Positions 35,885 through 45,558 of a stretch of 64,000 nucleotides of DNA are shown here, one piece after another. Numbering within the stretch: position 1 is the first letter of the stretch; each line of letters opens with the position of its first letter. The stretch covers positions 1 to 64,000 of the forward strand of contig CAWEBX010000002.1 of NCBI GenBank assembly GCA_963807355.1, read 5' to 3'. This stretch comes from Nitrobacter sp963807355 (GTDB lineage Bacteria; Pseudomonadota; Alphaproteobacteria; Rhizobiales; Xanthobacteraceae). The notes beneath the pieces were generated by a model. The model was given only the letters and a program-made list of their open reading frames with translations. It was not told the DNA's origin and searched no databases. Made by a program: the position numbers and the translations under genes.

Positions 35885-37088
35885 CTACCCGCGCAATTCG
35901 GCGGCAAAGGGTTGTGCTGGCGCACTGTTCTGCGCGGCGGCTTCGTTTGCACGCTGCGCCATGGCCCGTGCGATGAATCCCCCGCCGAGCACACGCGCCT
36001 GCCCTTCCGGCCCGTCGTAGAACACACAGGCCTGACCAGGCGACACGCCCTCCTCGCCGGCCACGAGTTCGACCTCATAGCCGCCGTCGACAACGCGCAG
36101 CCACGCCGGCTGAGGTTTACGAGTTCGAGCGCACCCGCACGAAGAGTTCAAGTCCACCACCGATGGCGCGGTCGAGCGCGCCATCGCCGATCCAGTTGAC
36201 ATCGCGCAGCACGATGCGATGCATTTTCAGCGCTTCGCGCGGTCCCACCACCACGCGCCGGTTCGCTGCATCAAGACTCAGGACGTAAAGCGGCGCGCCG
36301 GAGGCGATGCCAAGACCGCGGCGCTGTCCCACCGTGAAATGCACGATACCCTCATGGTGACCGATGACGTGCCCGCCGAGATCGACGATATCGCCGGGCT
36401 CCATCGCGTTCGGCTTCAACTGACTGATGATATCGGTGTAGCGACCGGTCGGCACGAAACAGATATCCTGGCTGTCATGCTTGTCGGCAACCGATAGACC
36501 AAAACGCCGTGCCAATTCGCGGGTCTGCGACTTTGTCATATCACCCAGCGGAAAACGTAGAAAATCGAGCTGCTCCCTCGTGGTGGCGAACAGGAAATAG
36601 CTTTGGTCGCGGTCCGCGTCCGCCGCGCAGAGCAGCGCGCGCGATCCACCGGGCAAACGGCGCGAGGCAACGTAATGGCCTGTCGCCAGTGCCGCAGCGC
36701 CAAGCTCGCGCGCAGTCGTCAACAGATCACGGAATTTGACTAAGCGGTTGCACTCGATGCAAGGCACCGGCGTCTCGCCCGACGCATAGCTGTCAGCAAA
36801 ATTCTCGATCACGGTTTCGCGGAAGCGGCTCTCATAGTCCAGCACGTAATGCGGAATGCCGAGCCGCTCCGCAACGTTTCGCGCGTCATGAATGTCCTGA
36901 CCGGCGCAGCAGGCGCCCTTGCGATGGGTCGCAGCGCCATGATCGTAAAGCTGCAGGGTTATTCCGACGACATCGTATCCCTCGGACTTCAACAGCGCGG
37001 CCGTCACCGACAAGTCGACGCCGCCCGACATGGCGACCACGACCCGGGTGTCCTGAGGACGGCCTTCCAAATCCAGACTGTTGAGCAT
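35885..37088 (-). pseudogene. mnmA: tRNA 2-thiouridine(34) synthase, one-base frameshift and PP-loop substitution
   Basis: MnmA thiolates the wobble uridine of Lys, Glu and Gln tRNAs. Conserved parts are the PP-loop AMSGGVDLS, the first catalytic Cys in VPCIECNRLVKF, the second in SQDICFVP and HFTVGQRRGLGI. The frame breaks near 36124: one extra base turns RVRSTRKPQPAW into a premature stop; without it the protein is about 400 residues. In addition the PP-loop has Leu (TTG, 37011-37013) where the family has Ser (SGGVDSS). Start 37088 gives MLNSLDLEGRPQDTR; the frame is open 72 bases upstream. Confidence 0.88.
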
Positions 37089-37416
37089 TGATCCCGTCAA
37101 TTCATGAGACCGTGCAAGATCACATCCGCCTTGCGAATCGGAAACTTTCTCGGTGTTCACGGGCGGAATTCCGCCCGTTGAAGCAAACCAAAAGACCAGC
37201 CTTTAATATAGTCCGTATTCCTGCGAGGCAATCACGGCCGGACCACGACAGCAGACGGCAAATCTTGCCGCCGGGCAGAAAAGAGCGACCCGAAATCGGC
37301 GGGTTCAGCCGCCAACCCGTTCTATAACTCATTGGCTATCATCATCATTTTCTCACCCGGACGATGGCCCGGTCCTTGCTGCTTGCCTCAACGTCTCTAT
37401 CCGCAAGAGGTTGCCT
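37089..37416 (+). other. intergenic region between divergent mnmA and fliK
   Basis: About 330 bases with no gene I can support. Short frames on both strands lack ribosome binding sites. It should contain the promoters for mnmA and the first flagellar transcript. Confidence 0.4.
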
Positions 37417-38976
37417 GTGCTTAGCGTAACGACGGAAGCCGCCGCCAATGTGTCTTTCCAAAGCGCGCAGCCGAGTTCTCAGCGCGCCGACCGGTCGTCC
37501 GAAGATGCTTTCGGAACTCTGGTCGATGCCAGCGCGCAAGGCTCGCATACCGCGGTCGCGCAGTCGTCGAATTCGCGCGATCCGTTCAATATACGTCCCA
37601 ATATTCCCCATCCGGACCGCGTTAAGCCGGAATCGGGCGACTCTCGGGCAACGTCCGCCCGGTCACCACAAGCCGATTCGGGGGAGGCCGACAGGAATAT
37701 TTGGCAATCCGCCCCTGGCGCAAAGGTATCGAGCGTCGCGCACCGCCACGGGACCCAACACGATGATCCCGAAATCGCGTCGACCGGAAACGCTTCTGAA
37801 ACCGTGCAGGCGTTTTCGGACACGACCGTTCCCGGCGCCTCACCGGATCCGGTCGCAATGCCGCCTGCCGCAGCCATCCCGGTTACGGTGCTTGTCGCGG
37901 GAGCCCCCGCTGAAACCCAACCGGTGCGGAGCGCCCCGGAACCACCGCCGGGGCAGCAAACCGGCGCAATGACGACATCGCCTGCGAACGCAGGTTTCAA
38001 TCCGGCTCTCGCAGCCGATACAACAGCGGTCACAGCGCCAATCCTTCAAGAGACACCGAACACTGAACAGGCTGCGCAGACAGCCGCGATGCAGACCGGG
38101 AGTGCCTTAGCGGCGGCAGTGGCCAAGACAGCACCTGGCGCCACGAAGGCGACCGTAAAGACGCTCGACAATGTGCCGCCGAGCAGAACAGCGGCATCGG
38201 TCCCCACGGGGATCCAGCCCGGACCGGAAGCGTCGGACTTAACAACGCCGTCGGCAGCACTCGGCAGTCCCGTCTCGTCGCCCGAGGCCACGCTCGCCGA
38301 TCATAAGCCTGATGCCGCCACCACCGCCGGTGCGAAGACCGCCTCATCCGATACCGGAACGCCCGAAACGCAACCGGGAGCGGCAACGCCGCAGCATCCC
38401 GCCCAAGCGGCCGATGCCGCCATCGCTCCGCAGCCGCAAGCCGGCCAGGTCGAAGGTCAGAGCATCAATAACGCCATTGCGCAGCCGCAGATCCAATCCA
38501 ACACTGCAACCCCGGCGACGCCGCAGTACAATGTCGCGGTGGTTACCGGCGCGGCCGTGCCACTGAACGGGCTTGCGGTCCAGATCGCAGTCACGGCCCT
38601 CAGCGGCAAGAGTCGCTTCGAGATCCGGCTCGACCCCGCCGATCTTGGCCGCATTGATGTCCGTCTCGACGTCGATCACCAGGGCCGGGTTACGTCGCAT
38701 CTGACGGTCGAGAAGCCGGAAACGCTCGCAATGCTGCGACAAGATGCGCCGCAGCTCCAGCGCGCGCTACAAGATGCCGGCCTGAAGACCGGCGATGGCG
38801 GTCTGCAATTCAGCCTGCGGGATCAATCCTCCCAGGAACAAAACGCGCGTGATGGCACCGGCGGCCGTCACAACCAGCGTCTGATCGTGACGGAGGAGGA
38901 TATCCCGGTAGCAGCGGCCGGACGAAATTATGGCCGGGTTTTCGAATCAAATCGCGGTCTCGACATCAGGGTTTAA
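37417..38976 (+). CDS. fliK: flagellar hook-length control protein
   Basis: Protein of about 519 residues. The first 380 residues are low-complexity, rich in Ala, Thr, Pro and Ser, as in the ruler part of FliK. The C-terminal Flg_hook domain (about 385-470) contains SGKSRFEIRLDPADLGRIDV and VEKPETLAMLRQDAPQLQRAL. It measures the hook and switches export specificity. GTG 37417 is chosen because AAGAGG lies 6 bases before it; TTG 37411 is too close to that site. flgD follows by 11 bases. Confidence 0.88.
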   Translation: MLSVTTEAAANVSFQSAQPSSQRADRSSEDAFGTLVDASAQGSHTAVAQSSNSRDPFNIRPNIPHPDRVKPESGDSRATSARSPQADSGEADRNIWQSAPGAKVSSVAHRHGTQHDDPEIASTGNASETVQAFSDTTVPGASPDPVAMPPAAAIPVTVLVAGAPAETQPVRSAPEPPPGQQTGAMTTSPANAGFNPALAADTTAVTAPILQETPNTEQAAQTAAMQTGSALAAAVAKTAPGATKATVKTLDNVPPSRTAASVPTGIQPGPEASDLTTPSAALGSPVSSPEATLADHKPDAATTAGAKTASSDTGTPETQPGAATPQHPAQAADAAIAPQPQAGQVEGQSINNAIAQPQIQSNTATPATPQYNVAVVTGAAVPLNGLAVQIAVTALSGKSRFEIRLDPADLGRIDVRLDVDHQGRVTSHLTVEKPETLAMLRQDAPQLQRALQDAGLKTGDGGLQFSLRDQSSQEQNARDGTGGRHNQRLIVTEEDIPVAAAGRNYGRVFESNRGLDIRV

Positions 38977-38987
38977 GGAGACGGAAA

Positions 38988-39680
38988 ATGACGACGTCAG
39001 TGGGTTCTGCGGTTCAGCAGGTGGTATCGGGCACGACGGCGCTGCCTGCCTCCTCTCCGGGTTCGCCAGCAACATCCAACAACGCTACGTTGGCCGGCAA
39101 TTTCCAGACCTTTCTCACGCTGCTGACGACACAATTGCAGAACCAGAATCCGCTCGATCCGCTGGATACCAACCAGTTCACCCAACAACTCGTCCAGTTC
39201 GCGGGCGTCGAGCAGCAATTGAGAACCAACGACCAGCTTTCGAACCTCGTCTCCATGCAGCAGACCACGCAGGCAACGCAGGCTCTGGACTTCGTCGGCA
39301 AGAACGCCGTGGTTGACGGCAGCACCGCCACCATGACCAACAATGCGGCGACGTGGCAGCTCGGTATTCCGACGGCCGCCACCCTCACCGTCAACATCGC
39401 AAACAGCACTGGCCAGAATGTCTTCTCCGGCTCTTACGGCGTCAATGGCGGCGACAATCAGGTCTTCTCCTGGAATGGCCTCGGTAATGACGGCACTCAA
39501 TGGCCAGACGGTAAATACACGCTGACCGCAACGGCTGCCGATGCGTCCGGTAATCCGGTCGCAGTCTCGACGCAGATTCAGGGGCAGGTCAATTCTGTCG
39601 ATCTGACCCAGTCACCCCCTTTGCTATCGATCGGCGGCCAGACCTACACCATCAGCCAGATCAAGCGCATCCTGAACTGA
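38988..39680 (+). CDS. flgD: flagellar hook cap protein
   Basis: Protein of 230 residues. The conserved N-terminal region FLTLLTTQLQNQNPLDPLDTNQFTQQLVQFAGVEQ is diagnostic of FlgD; the C-terminal part (about 100-230) has the FlgD Ig-like/tudor beta domains with FSWNGLGNDGTQWPDGKYTL. It caps the growing hook and is needed for hook assembly. A strong AAGGAG precedes the ATG. It is co-directional with fliK and likely in one operon. Confidence 0.95.
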   Translation: MTTSVGSAVQQVVSGTTALPASSPGSPATSNNATLAGNFQTFLTLLTTQLQNQNPLDPLDTNQFTQQLVQFAGVEQQLRTNDQLSNLVSMQQTTQATQALDFVGKNAVVDGSTATMTNNAATWQLGIPTAATLTVNIANSTGQNVFSGSYGVNGGDNQVFSWNGLGNDGTQWPDGKYTLTATAADASGNPVAVSTQIQGQVNSVDLTQSPPLLSIGGQTYTISQIKRILN

Positions 39681-39861
39681 CGGCGGTTGGCCGGTAGCAG
39701 GAATTCTTCCGCCATACTTAGCGATCCAACACTCGGCCGGGCCCTATCGGGAACGCCATTTCAAAGGAGAATCGTATTGAAGCCTAGAGCTTAGGCAAAT
39801 TTTAAGCCGCAGGGCATAGGTTTGTCGGTGAGTTCAATGGTTTAGAGTTTGTGAGTACGCC

Positions 39862-40137
39862 ATGACAGAACCGCACCGCCCGAGGGTGAAATACGTCATA
39901 GGACCCGACGGTAGTCCACTAACGATTGCGGATTTGCCGGCACCAGGGACCAAGCGCTGGGTCATTCGCCGAAAGGCCGAAGTCGTCGCCGCGGTACGTG
40001 GCGGACTCCTCTCGCTTGAGGAGGCTTGCAGCCGCTATACGCTGACTGTCGATGAATTCCTGTCGTGGCAGTTTTCGATCGACCAGCACGGCCTTGCCGG
40101 GTTGCGCACCACCCGTATTCAACAATATCGCCAATAA
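39862..40137 (+). CDS. sciP: SciP, CtrA inhibitor protein (DUF1153)
   Basis: Protein of 91 residues of the DUF1153 family. The core RVKYVIGPDGSPLTIADLP and TKRWVIRRKAEVVAAVRGGLLSLEEACSRYTLTVDEFLSWQ forms a helix-turn-helix-like region. In Caulobacter this protein (SciP) binds CtrA and blocks activation of CtrA-dependent promoters in swarmer cells. Its position inside the flagellar cluster, between flgD and fliF, matches that link. A terminator follows, so it ends its transcript. Confidence 0.93.
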   Translation: MTEPHRPRVKYVIGPDGSPLTIADLPAPGTKRWVIRRKAEVVAAVRGGLLSLEEACSRYTLTVDEFLSWQFSIDQHGLAGLRTTRIQQYRQ

Positions 40138-40164
40138 AAGCGCGCCTTCACGATAGTTCGAACC

Positions 40165-40196
40165 CAAACCGGCATTCATTCGGATGCCGGTTTTTT
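40165..40196 (+). terminator. rho-independent terminator of sciP
   Basis: AAACCGGCAT, loop TCATTCGG, ATGCCGGTTT followed by further T residues: a 10-bp stem with a T-run, 28 bases after the sciP stop. It separates sciP from fliF. Confidence 0.9.
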
Positions 40197-40221
40197 ACTG
40201 TTTGCAATTTCGTCACGGGTC

Positions 40222-40239
40222 TTAACCACCATTAACCAT
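40222..40239 (+). promoter_or_regulatory. CtrA-like binding site upstream of fliF
   Basis: TTAA and TTAACCAT with six bases between, about 80 bases before the fliF start. The Caulobacter consensus is TTAA-N7-TTAAC; the spacing here is one base short. Context (sciP and flagellar genes) supports it; binding is inferred. Confidence 0.5.
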
Positions 40240-40307
40240 ATCGAAACCATACCATAGGCAATATTTGCCGAGTCGGCCTTCCAGGCCGAGTCCGAGGGGC
40301 TGGTTCG

Positions 40308-41931
40308 TTGCAAGGTCTGCTGGCATTTCTGAAAGGCCTGGGAGCATCCCGGCTGATGGCGATGGTCGCGGTCACCGCCGTGCTGATCGGTTTCTTCGCG
40401 TTCGTCATCATACGCGTCACGACGCCGCCGATGACGACCCTCTTCACCGATCTCAGCGTTGAGGACTCCTCCGGCATCATCAAGGATCTCGAACGTCAGG
40501 CAATTACCTACGAGCTTCGTAACGACGGCGCCGTGATCATGGTGCCGAAGGACAAGGTCACGCGGCTGCGGATGAAGCTCGCCGAGGCGGGGCTGCCCAA
40601 GGGTGGCGGCGTCGGCTATGAGATTTTCGACAAATCGGATGCGCTCGGGACGACCAGCTTCGTCCAGAACATCAATCGTCTGCGCGCACTGGAAGGCGAA
40701 CTCGCACGCACCATCCGCGCCATCGACCGCATTCAGGACGCCCGCGTCCATCTGGTGCTGCCCGAGCGGCCGCTCTTTACGCGCGAAGCGCCTCAGCCCT
40801 CGGCTTCGATCGTGGTGCGTGTCCGCGGCGGCCTCGAACCGCAACAGATACGCGCTATCCGCCATCTTGTCGCCTCGGCCGTCAACGGACTGAAGCCGCA
40901 GCGGGTCTCCATCGTGGATGAATCCGGCCAGTTACTTGCCGACGGGTCGGCGACCGATGCCGACGGCGTGACCGGAGACGAGCGACGCAACGCATTCGAA
41001 AAACGGATGCGTCATCAGGTCGAGGCAATCGTATCGTCAGTGGTTGGAAGTGGCCGTGCCCGCGTCGAGCTCTCCGCCGACTTCGATTACAACAAGATCA
41101 CCCAGACCTCGGACAAGTTCGATCCGGAAGGCCGAGTGCTGCGATCCAGCCAGACCCGCGAGGAGTTCCTCCACCACCGCGGAGAACAACGGCCAGGTCA
41201 CGGTCAACAACGAACTGCCCGGCAATCAGCCATCGGACAATCCGAACCCGGCGCGCGACCAGAGCAAGAAGAGCGAAGAAACCAACAATTACGAGATTTC
41301 CCGCACCACCAAGACCGAGGTGACCGAGGTCGGCCGCGTTAACCGCATTTCGGTCGCCGTTCTCGTCGACGGCACCTATGCCAAGAATGAGCAGGGTCAG
41401 ACGGTCTACGCGGAACGCAGCAAGGAGCAGCTCGACCGCATCGCCACGTTGGTGCGCTCGGCTATCGGTTTCGACCAGAAGCGCGGCGATCAAGTCGAGG
41501 TCGTCAACCTCAAATTCGCCGAGCCGCCCGCTGTCGTGCCGCTCAGTGAGCCGGCAGGATTGCTGGGAATGATCGCATTGACGAAGGACGACGTGATGTA
41601 CGTCGTCGAACTTGCCGTCATGGCGCTGCTTGGCCTCGTGGTGGTGTTCATGGTGATCCGCCCGCTGGTCAAGCGGATCCTGGCCTCGGAGCCGGCCGCG
41701 GCCAGCGCGCAACCGGCCGCGCTCCCGGTCCCAGCCGACGCCAGCGCCCACCCAGCAGAACCAGGGCAGAATCTCATTCCCGGCAGCAACGCCACCGCGC
41801 AATTGATCGACGTGGCCCAGGTGCAGGGACAAGTCCACGCCCAGTCGGTGCACCGGGTCGGCGAACTGGCCGAGCGCAACCCGGCCGAGACTGCATCCAT
41901 CATCCGTCAATGGCTTGCCGAACCAGCATAA
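40308..41931 (+). pseudogene. fliF: flagellar MS-ring protein, one-base frameshift
   Basis: FliF forms the membrane ring of the flagellar basal body. The first frame, from TTG 40308, has the N-terminal transmembrane segment (AMVAVTAVLIGFFAFVII) and the YscJ-like periplasmic domain; the second frame has the rest, with the C-terminal transmembrane segment LAVMALLGLVVVFMVI and the FliG-binding tail. The frame breaks at 41166: removing one T from GAGTTCC restores SQTREESSTTAENN and an intact protein of about 540 residues. fliG starts 7 bases after the stop. Confidence 0.88.
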
Positions 41932-41937
41932 TCTGAC

Positions 41938-43029
41938 ATGTCCGTACCGCAAACCACCACCAACCCAAACGCCAACGACATCAACAGCGTCGTTGCCACG
42001 CTTGCGAGCCGGCAAAGCGCCCGTCCCAAGTCCAAGCCGATGAGTGGGCCAAAACGGGCGGCGGTGATGATGTTGGCGCTGGGCGAACAGTACGGCGGCA
42101 AGGTCTGGGCCATGCTGGACGATGACGAGGTGCGTGACCTGTCGCTGGCAATGTCGACCCTCGGCACTGTCGAGGCCGACGTGGTTGAGGATCTGTTACT
42201 CGAATTCGTCTCGCGGATGTCGGCGTCGGGCGCGCTGATGGGCAATTTCGATGCAACCGAGCGACTTCTGACTCAATATCTCCCCGCCGAGCGAGTGACC
42301 GGAATCATGGATGAAATCCGGGGCCCTGCCGGGCGCAACATGTGGGAAAAGCTGTCAAACGTTCAGGAGGAAGTTCTCGCGAACTATCTCAAGAACGAAT
42401 ATCCGCAAACCATCGCAGTGGTGCTGTCGAAGCTAAAACCCGAACATGCCGCGCGGGTGCTGGCCATCCTCCCCGAGGACATGGCGTTCGATGTGGTCGG
42501 CCGCATGCTCAAGATGGAAGCGGTGCAGAAGGAAGTGATCGAGCGCGTCGAGCAGACGCTCCGCAGCGAATTCATGTCCAACCTGTCGCAGACCCACCGC
42601 CGCGACGCCCACGAGGTAATGGCGGAAATCTTCAACAATTTCGACCGTCAGACAGAGACCCGTTTTATCACCTCGCTGGAAGAGGAGAACCGCGAGTCCG
42701 CCGAACGCATCAAGGCGCTGATGTTCACGTTCGACGATCTCGTAAAGCTCGATGCGGGTTCGGCACAGACCCTGATGCGCCATGTCGACAAGGACAAGCT
42801 CGGTATTGCGCTGAAGAGCGCCAACGAAGAGGTTCGCGCCTTCTTCATGGGCAACATGTCATCCCGTGCCGCGAAGATGCTGATGGACGACATGGCGGCG
42901 CTTGGGCCGGTCCGGCTACGCGACGTCGACGAAGCACAGGCGCTGCTGGTCAATCTCGCCAAGGACCTTGCTGCCAAGGGCGAAATCATGCTGTCGAAAA
43001 ACCGCGCCGACGACGAGCTGGTGTACTGA
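41938..43029 (+). CDS. fliG: flagellar motor switch protein
   Basis: Protein of 363 residues with the three FliG domains. The middle domain contains YPQTIAVVLSKLKPEHAARVLAILPE and the C-terminal motor domain contains the charged torque helix with IKALMFTFDDLVKLD. It couples the rotor ring to the stator and to CheY control through FliM/FliN. The stop overlaps the fliH start by one base (TGATG). Confidence 0.96.
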   Translation: MSVPQTTTNPNANDINSVVATLASRQSARPKSKPMSGPKRAAVMMLALGEQYGGKVWAMLDDDEVRDLSLAMSTLGTVEADVVEDLLLEFVSRMSASGALMGNFDATERLLTQYLPAERVTGIMDEIRGPAGRNMWEKLSNVQEEVLANYLKNEYPQTIAVVLSKLKPEHAARVLAILPEDMAFDVVGRMLKMEAVQKEVIERVEQTLRSEFMSNLSQTHRRDAHEVMAEIFNNFDRQTETRFITSLEEENRESAERIKALMFTFDDLVKLDAGSAQTLMRHVDKDKLGIALKSANEEVRAFFMGNMSSRAAKMLMDDMAALGPVRLRDVDEAQALLVNLAKDLAAKGEIMLSKNRADDELVY

Positions 43030-43658
43030 TGAACGCTCCGGCAAAATTCCTGTTCGATACGGACTTCTCGGCTCCGCATAAATCGCGGGAGCGGGCGCCT
43101 ACGGCTCTGGAAATCGCGCAGCAGATCGCGGCCGCGGAAGCCACGGCCTATAAAAAGGGCTTCGAGGCCGCGCAGCGCGAAGCCAAAGTGCAGTGCGATC
43201 ACCGCGTGGCGCTGGCGATCGAGGGCAGTGCCGCGGGTATTAAGGAAATCGCCCAACGTTTCGCGGGCGTCGAAATGCGAATGGAGACCGAGGCGGTCGA
43301 TGTCGCCATCGCGGTCGCGCGCAAACTGTGCAGCGAAATGATCGCAGCCGAGCGATCTACGGAAATCATCGCGCTAGTCCGCGACTGTTTCCGGCACCTG
43401 GTGGCCACGCCGCATCTTGTGGTCCGGATCAACGATCAACTCTACGACGCAGTACGCAGTCAGATCGAGTGTATGGCAAAACATTGCGGGTTCGCCGGAC
43501 AACTCGTCATTCTCGCCGAGCCCGATGTCGCGACCGGCGACTGCAAGATCGAATGGGCCGACGGTGGGATCGTTCTGGAACGGGCGGTCATCGACGCCAA
43601 GATCGACGAACTGGTGCGCGGCTACATGACGACACGCAAATCGAACGGCACTCCCTGA
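43029..43658 (+). CDS. fliH: flagellar assembly protein (FliH-like)
   Basis: Protein of 209 residues. It has the FliH layout: an N-terminal segment, a helical stalk (LEIAQQIAAAEATAYKKGFEAAQREA) and a C-terminal domain with VAIAVARKLCSEMI and CKIEWADGGIVLERAVIDAKIDELV. FliH regulates the FliI ATPase of the export apparatus. ATG 43029 overlaps the fliG stop, so the genes are coupled. fliI is not in this window. Confidence 0.85.
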   Translation: MNAPAKFLFDTDFSAPHKSRERAPTALEIAQQIAAAEATAYKKGFEAAQREAKVQCDHRVALAIEGSAAGIKEIAQRFAGVEMRMETEAVDVAIAVARKLCSEMIAAERSTEIIALVRDCFRHLVATPHLVVRINDQLYDAVRSQIECMAKHCGFAGQLVILAEPDVATGDCKIEWADGGIVLERAVIDAKIDELVRGYMTTRKSNGTP

Positions 43659-43675
43659 GAGCATGGTAGCGAACA

Positions 43676-44026
43676 ATGAGCGATAACGACACCCAGGTTC
43701 CGCTTCCCGACCTCAACGCCGCCGATGCGCCGACAATCGACGACGTTGGATACAGCGAGGACGAGCAGGTCTCGCGAGTCGCTTCCGACCTCGAGGCCGT
43801 GTTCGACGTTCCGGTGCAGGTGTCCGCCGTGCTCGGCCGCTCCAAGATGGACGTCGGCGCGCTGCTCAAGCTCGGGCCTGGCAGCGTTCTGGAACTCGAT
43901 CGTCGTGTCGGTGAGGCCATCGATATCTACGTCAATAACCGGCTCGTGGCGCGGGGCGAGGTGGTTCTCGTGGAGGACAAGCTCGGCGTGACCATGACCG
44001 AAATCATCAAGGCCGAGAAAGCCTGA
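43676..44026 (+). CDS. fliN: flagellar motor switch protein
   Basis: Protein of 116 residues. The SpoA/SurfaceAntigen-type domain fills the second half: FDVPVQVSAVLGRSKMDVGALLKLGPGSVLELDR and NNRLVARGEVVLVEDKLGVTMTEI. It forms the lower C-ring with FliG and FliM. Length matches the family. It follows fliH by 17 bases. Confidence 0.95.
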   Translation: MSDNDTQVPLPDLNAADAPTIDDVGYSEDEQVSRVASDLEAVFDVPVQVSAVLGRSKMDVGALLKLGPGSVLELDRRVGEAIDIYVNNRLVARGEVVLVEDKLGVTMTEIIKAEKA

Positions 44027-44069
44027 CCGCCAGCGCTGCGAGCGCTGGATACATAACAGGAGCAGATCC

Positions 44070-45449
44070 ATGCGGCTTCTCATTGTTGGCACATTGAAGG
44101 GCCAGCTCACAACCGCCACCAAGATCGCCATGGATAATGGCGCCTCCGTCACCCACGCGGCCGGCAACGAACAGGCAATGGCCGTGCTTCGCGGCGGCAA
44201 GGGCGCCGATCTCATGCTGATGGATGTCGGTCTCGATATCCGCGATCTCGTGATTCGACTCGAGGCAGAACACATTCACGTCCCGATCGTGGCCTGCGGC
44301 ATCATCAGCGATGCGCGCGCGGCGGTCGCGGCGATCCACGCCGGGGCCAAGGAATACATCCCGCTGCCGCCGGACCCGGAACTAATCGCGGCGGTAATCG
44401 CCGCGGTGGCAAACGATTCCCGCGATCTCGTTTATCGCGACGAGGCGATGGCCAGGATCATCAAGCTGGCGCAGCAGATCGCAGGCTCCGACGCCTCGGT
44501 CATGATCACCGGCGAATCCGGGACCGGCAAAGAGGTATTGGCGCGCTATGTGCACGTGCGCTCGAACCGAGCCAAACGGCCATTCATCTCGATCAACTGC
44601 GCGGCGATCCCGGAGCATCTGCTGGAATCCGAACTGTTCGGCCATGAGAAAGGCGCGTTCACCGGGGCTATCGCGCGCCGGATCGGCAAATTTGAGGAGG
44701 CCAGCGGCGGCACGCTGTTGCTCGACGAAATATCCGAAATGGACGTCCGGCTGCAGTCCAAGCTGCTGCGCGCCATCCAGGAACGCGTGATTGACAGGGT
44801 CGGCGGCACCCGGCCGGTGCCGGTGGATATCCGCATCATCGCCACCTCCAACCGCAACCTTGCGGACTCGGTGCGGCAGGGCATCTTCCGCGAGGATCTG
44901 CTGTTCCGCCTCAATGTCGTAAACCTGAAGATACCGTCCCTGCGCGAGCGTCCCGCGGACATTCTCGAACTGGCGCAGCATTTCGCCAAAAAATATGCTG
45001 CGGCCAACGGCGTGCCGGTACGTCCGATTTCGGCGGACGCGCAGCGCGTACTGACCGCCAACCGTTGGCAGGGTAATGTCCGCGAGCTGGAAAACACCAT
45101 CCACCGCTCGGTGCTGATGGCCAGAGGCGACGAAATCGGCGCCGATGCGATCCTGACGCCGGAAGGCGACCGTCTTGATCTCGCCAAGACGGCGCCGGCC
45201 GTGGCCCATGCCACGCTCGCCGCCGAGCAGGTGACACGCGCGCTGGTCGGCCGGACCGTCGCCAACGTCGAGCGCGACCTGATCCTTGAAACGCTGAAGC
45301 ACTGCCTCGGCAACCGGACCCATGCCGCCAACATCCTTGGCATCTCGATCCGCACCCTGCGCAACAAGCTGAATGAATACGCCGACGATGGCGTCGCCAT
45401 CACGCCCCCCGGCAACGGCGATCATCGCGCATTCGTCGCAACGGCCTGA
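44070..45449 (+). CDS. flbD: sigma-54-dependent flagellar regulator
   Basis: Protein of 459 residues: an N-terminal receiver-like domain (about 1-115), an AAA+ domain with Walker A GESGTGKEV, the sigma-54 contact loop GAFTGA, Walker B GGTLLLDEISEM, and a C-terminal Fis-type helix-turn-helix (AANILGISIRTLRNKLNEY). In Caulobacter, FlbD activates and represses class III/IV flagellar genes with sigma-54. Its place after fliN fits. The next gene is not flagellar, although flhA follows here in several relatives. Confidence 0.93.
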   Translation: MRLLIVGTLKGQLTTATKIAMDNGASVTHAAGNEQAMAVLRGGKGADLMLMDVGLDIRDLVIRLEAEHIHVPIVACGIISDARAAVAAIHAGAKEYIPLPPDPELIAAVIAAVANDSRDLVYRDEAMARIIKLAQQIAGSDASVMITGESGTGKEVLARYVHVRSNRAKRPFISINCAAIPEHLLESELFGHEKGAFTGAIARRIGKFEEASGGTLLLDEISEMDVRLQSKLLRAIQERVIDRVGGTRPVPVDIRIIATSNRNLADSVRQGIFREDLLFRLNVVNLKIPSLRERPADILELAQHFAKKYAAANGVPVRPISADAQRVLTANRWQGNVRELENTIHRSVLMARGDEIGADAILTPEGDRLDLAKTAPAVAHATLAAEQVTRALVGRTVANVERDLILETLKHCLGNRTHAANILGISIRTLRNKLNEYADDGVAITPPGNGDHRAFVATA

Positions 45450-45558
45450 CAACCCGATTCACCGCGAGGGCAATGCGTCTTGCGCTCGCTCCGCGAATGG
45501 TTAGCTTTCGAAGATCGAGTCGCGGCATCATTCGCCGGCTTCCTTAGTCTTCGAGATC

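Noticed and set aside
37120..37332. 70-codon minus-strand frame between mnmA and fliK
   Set aside because: No ribosome binding site and no protein-like pattern beyond basic residues.
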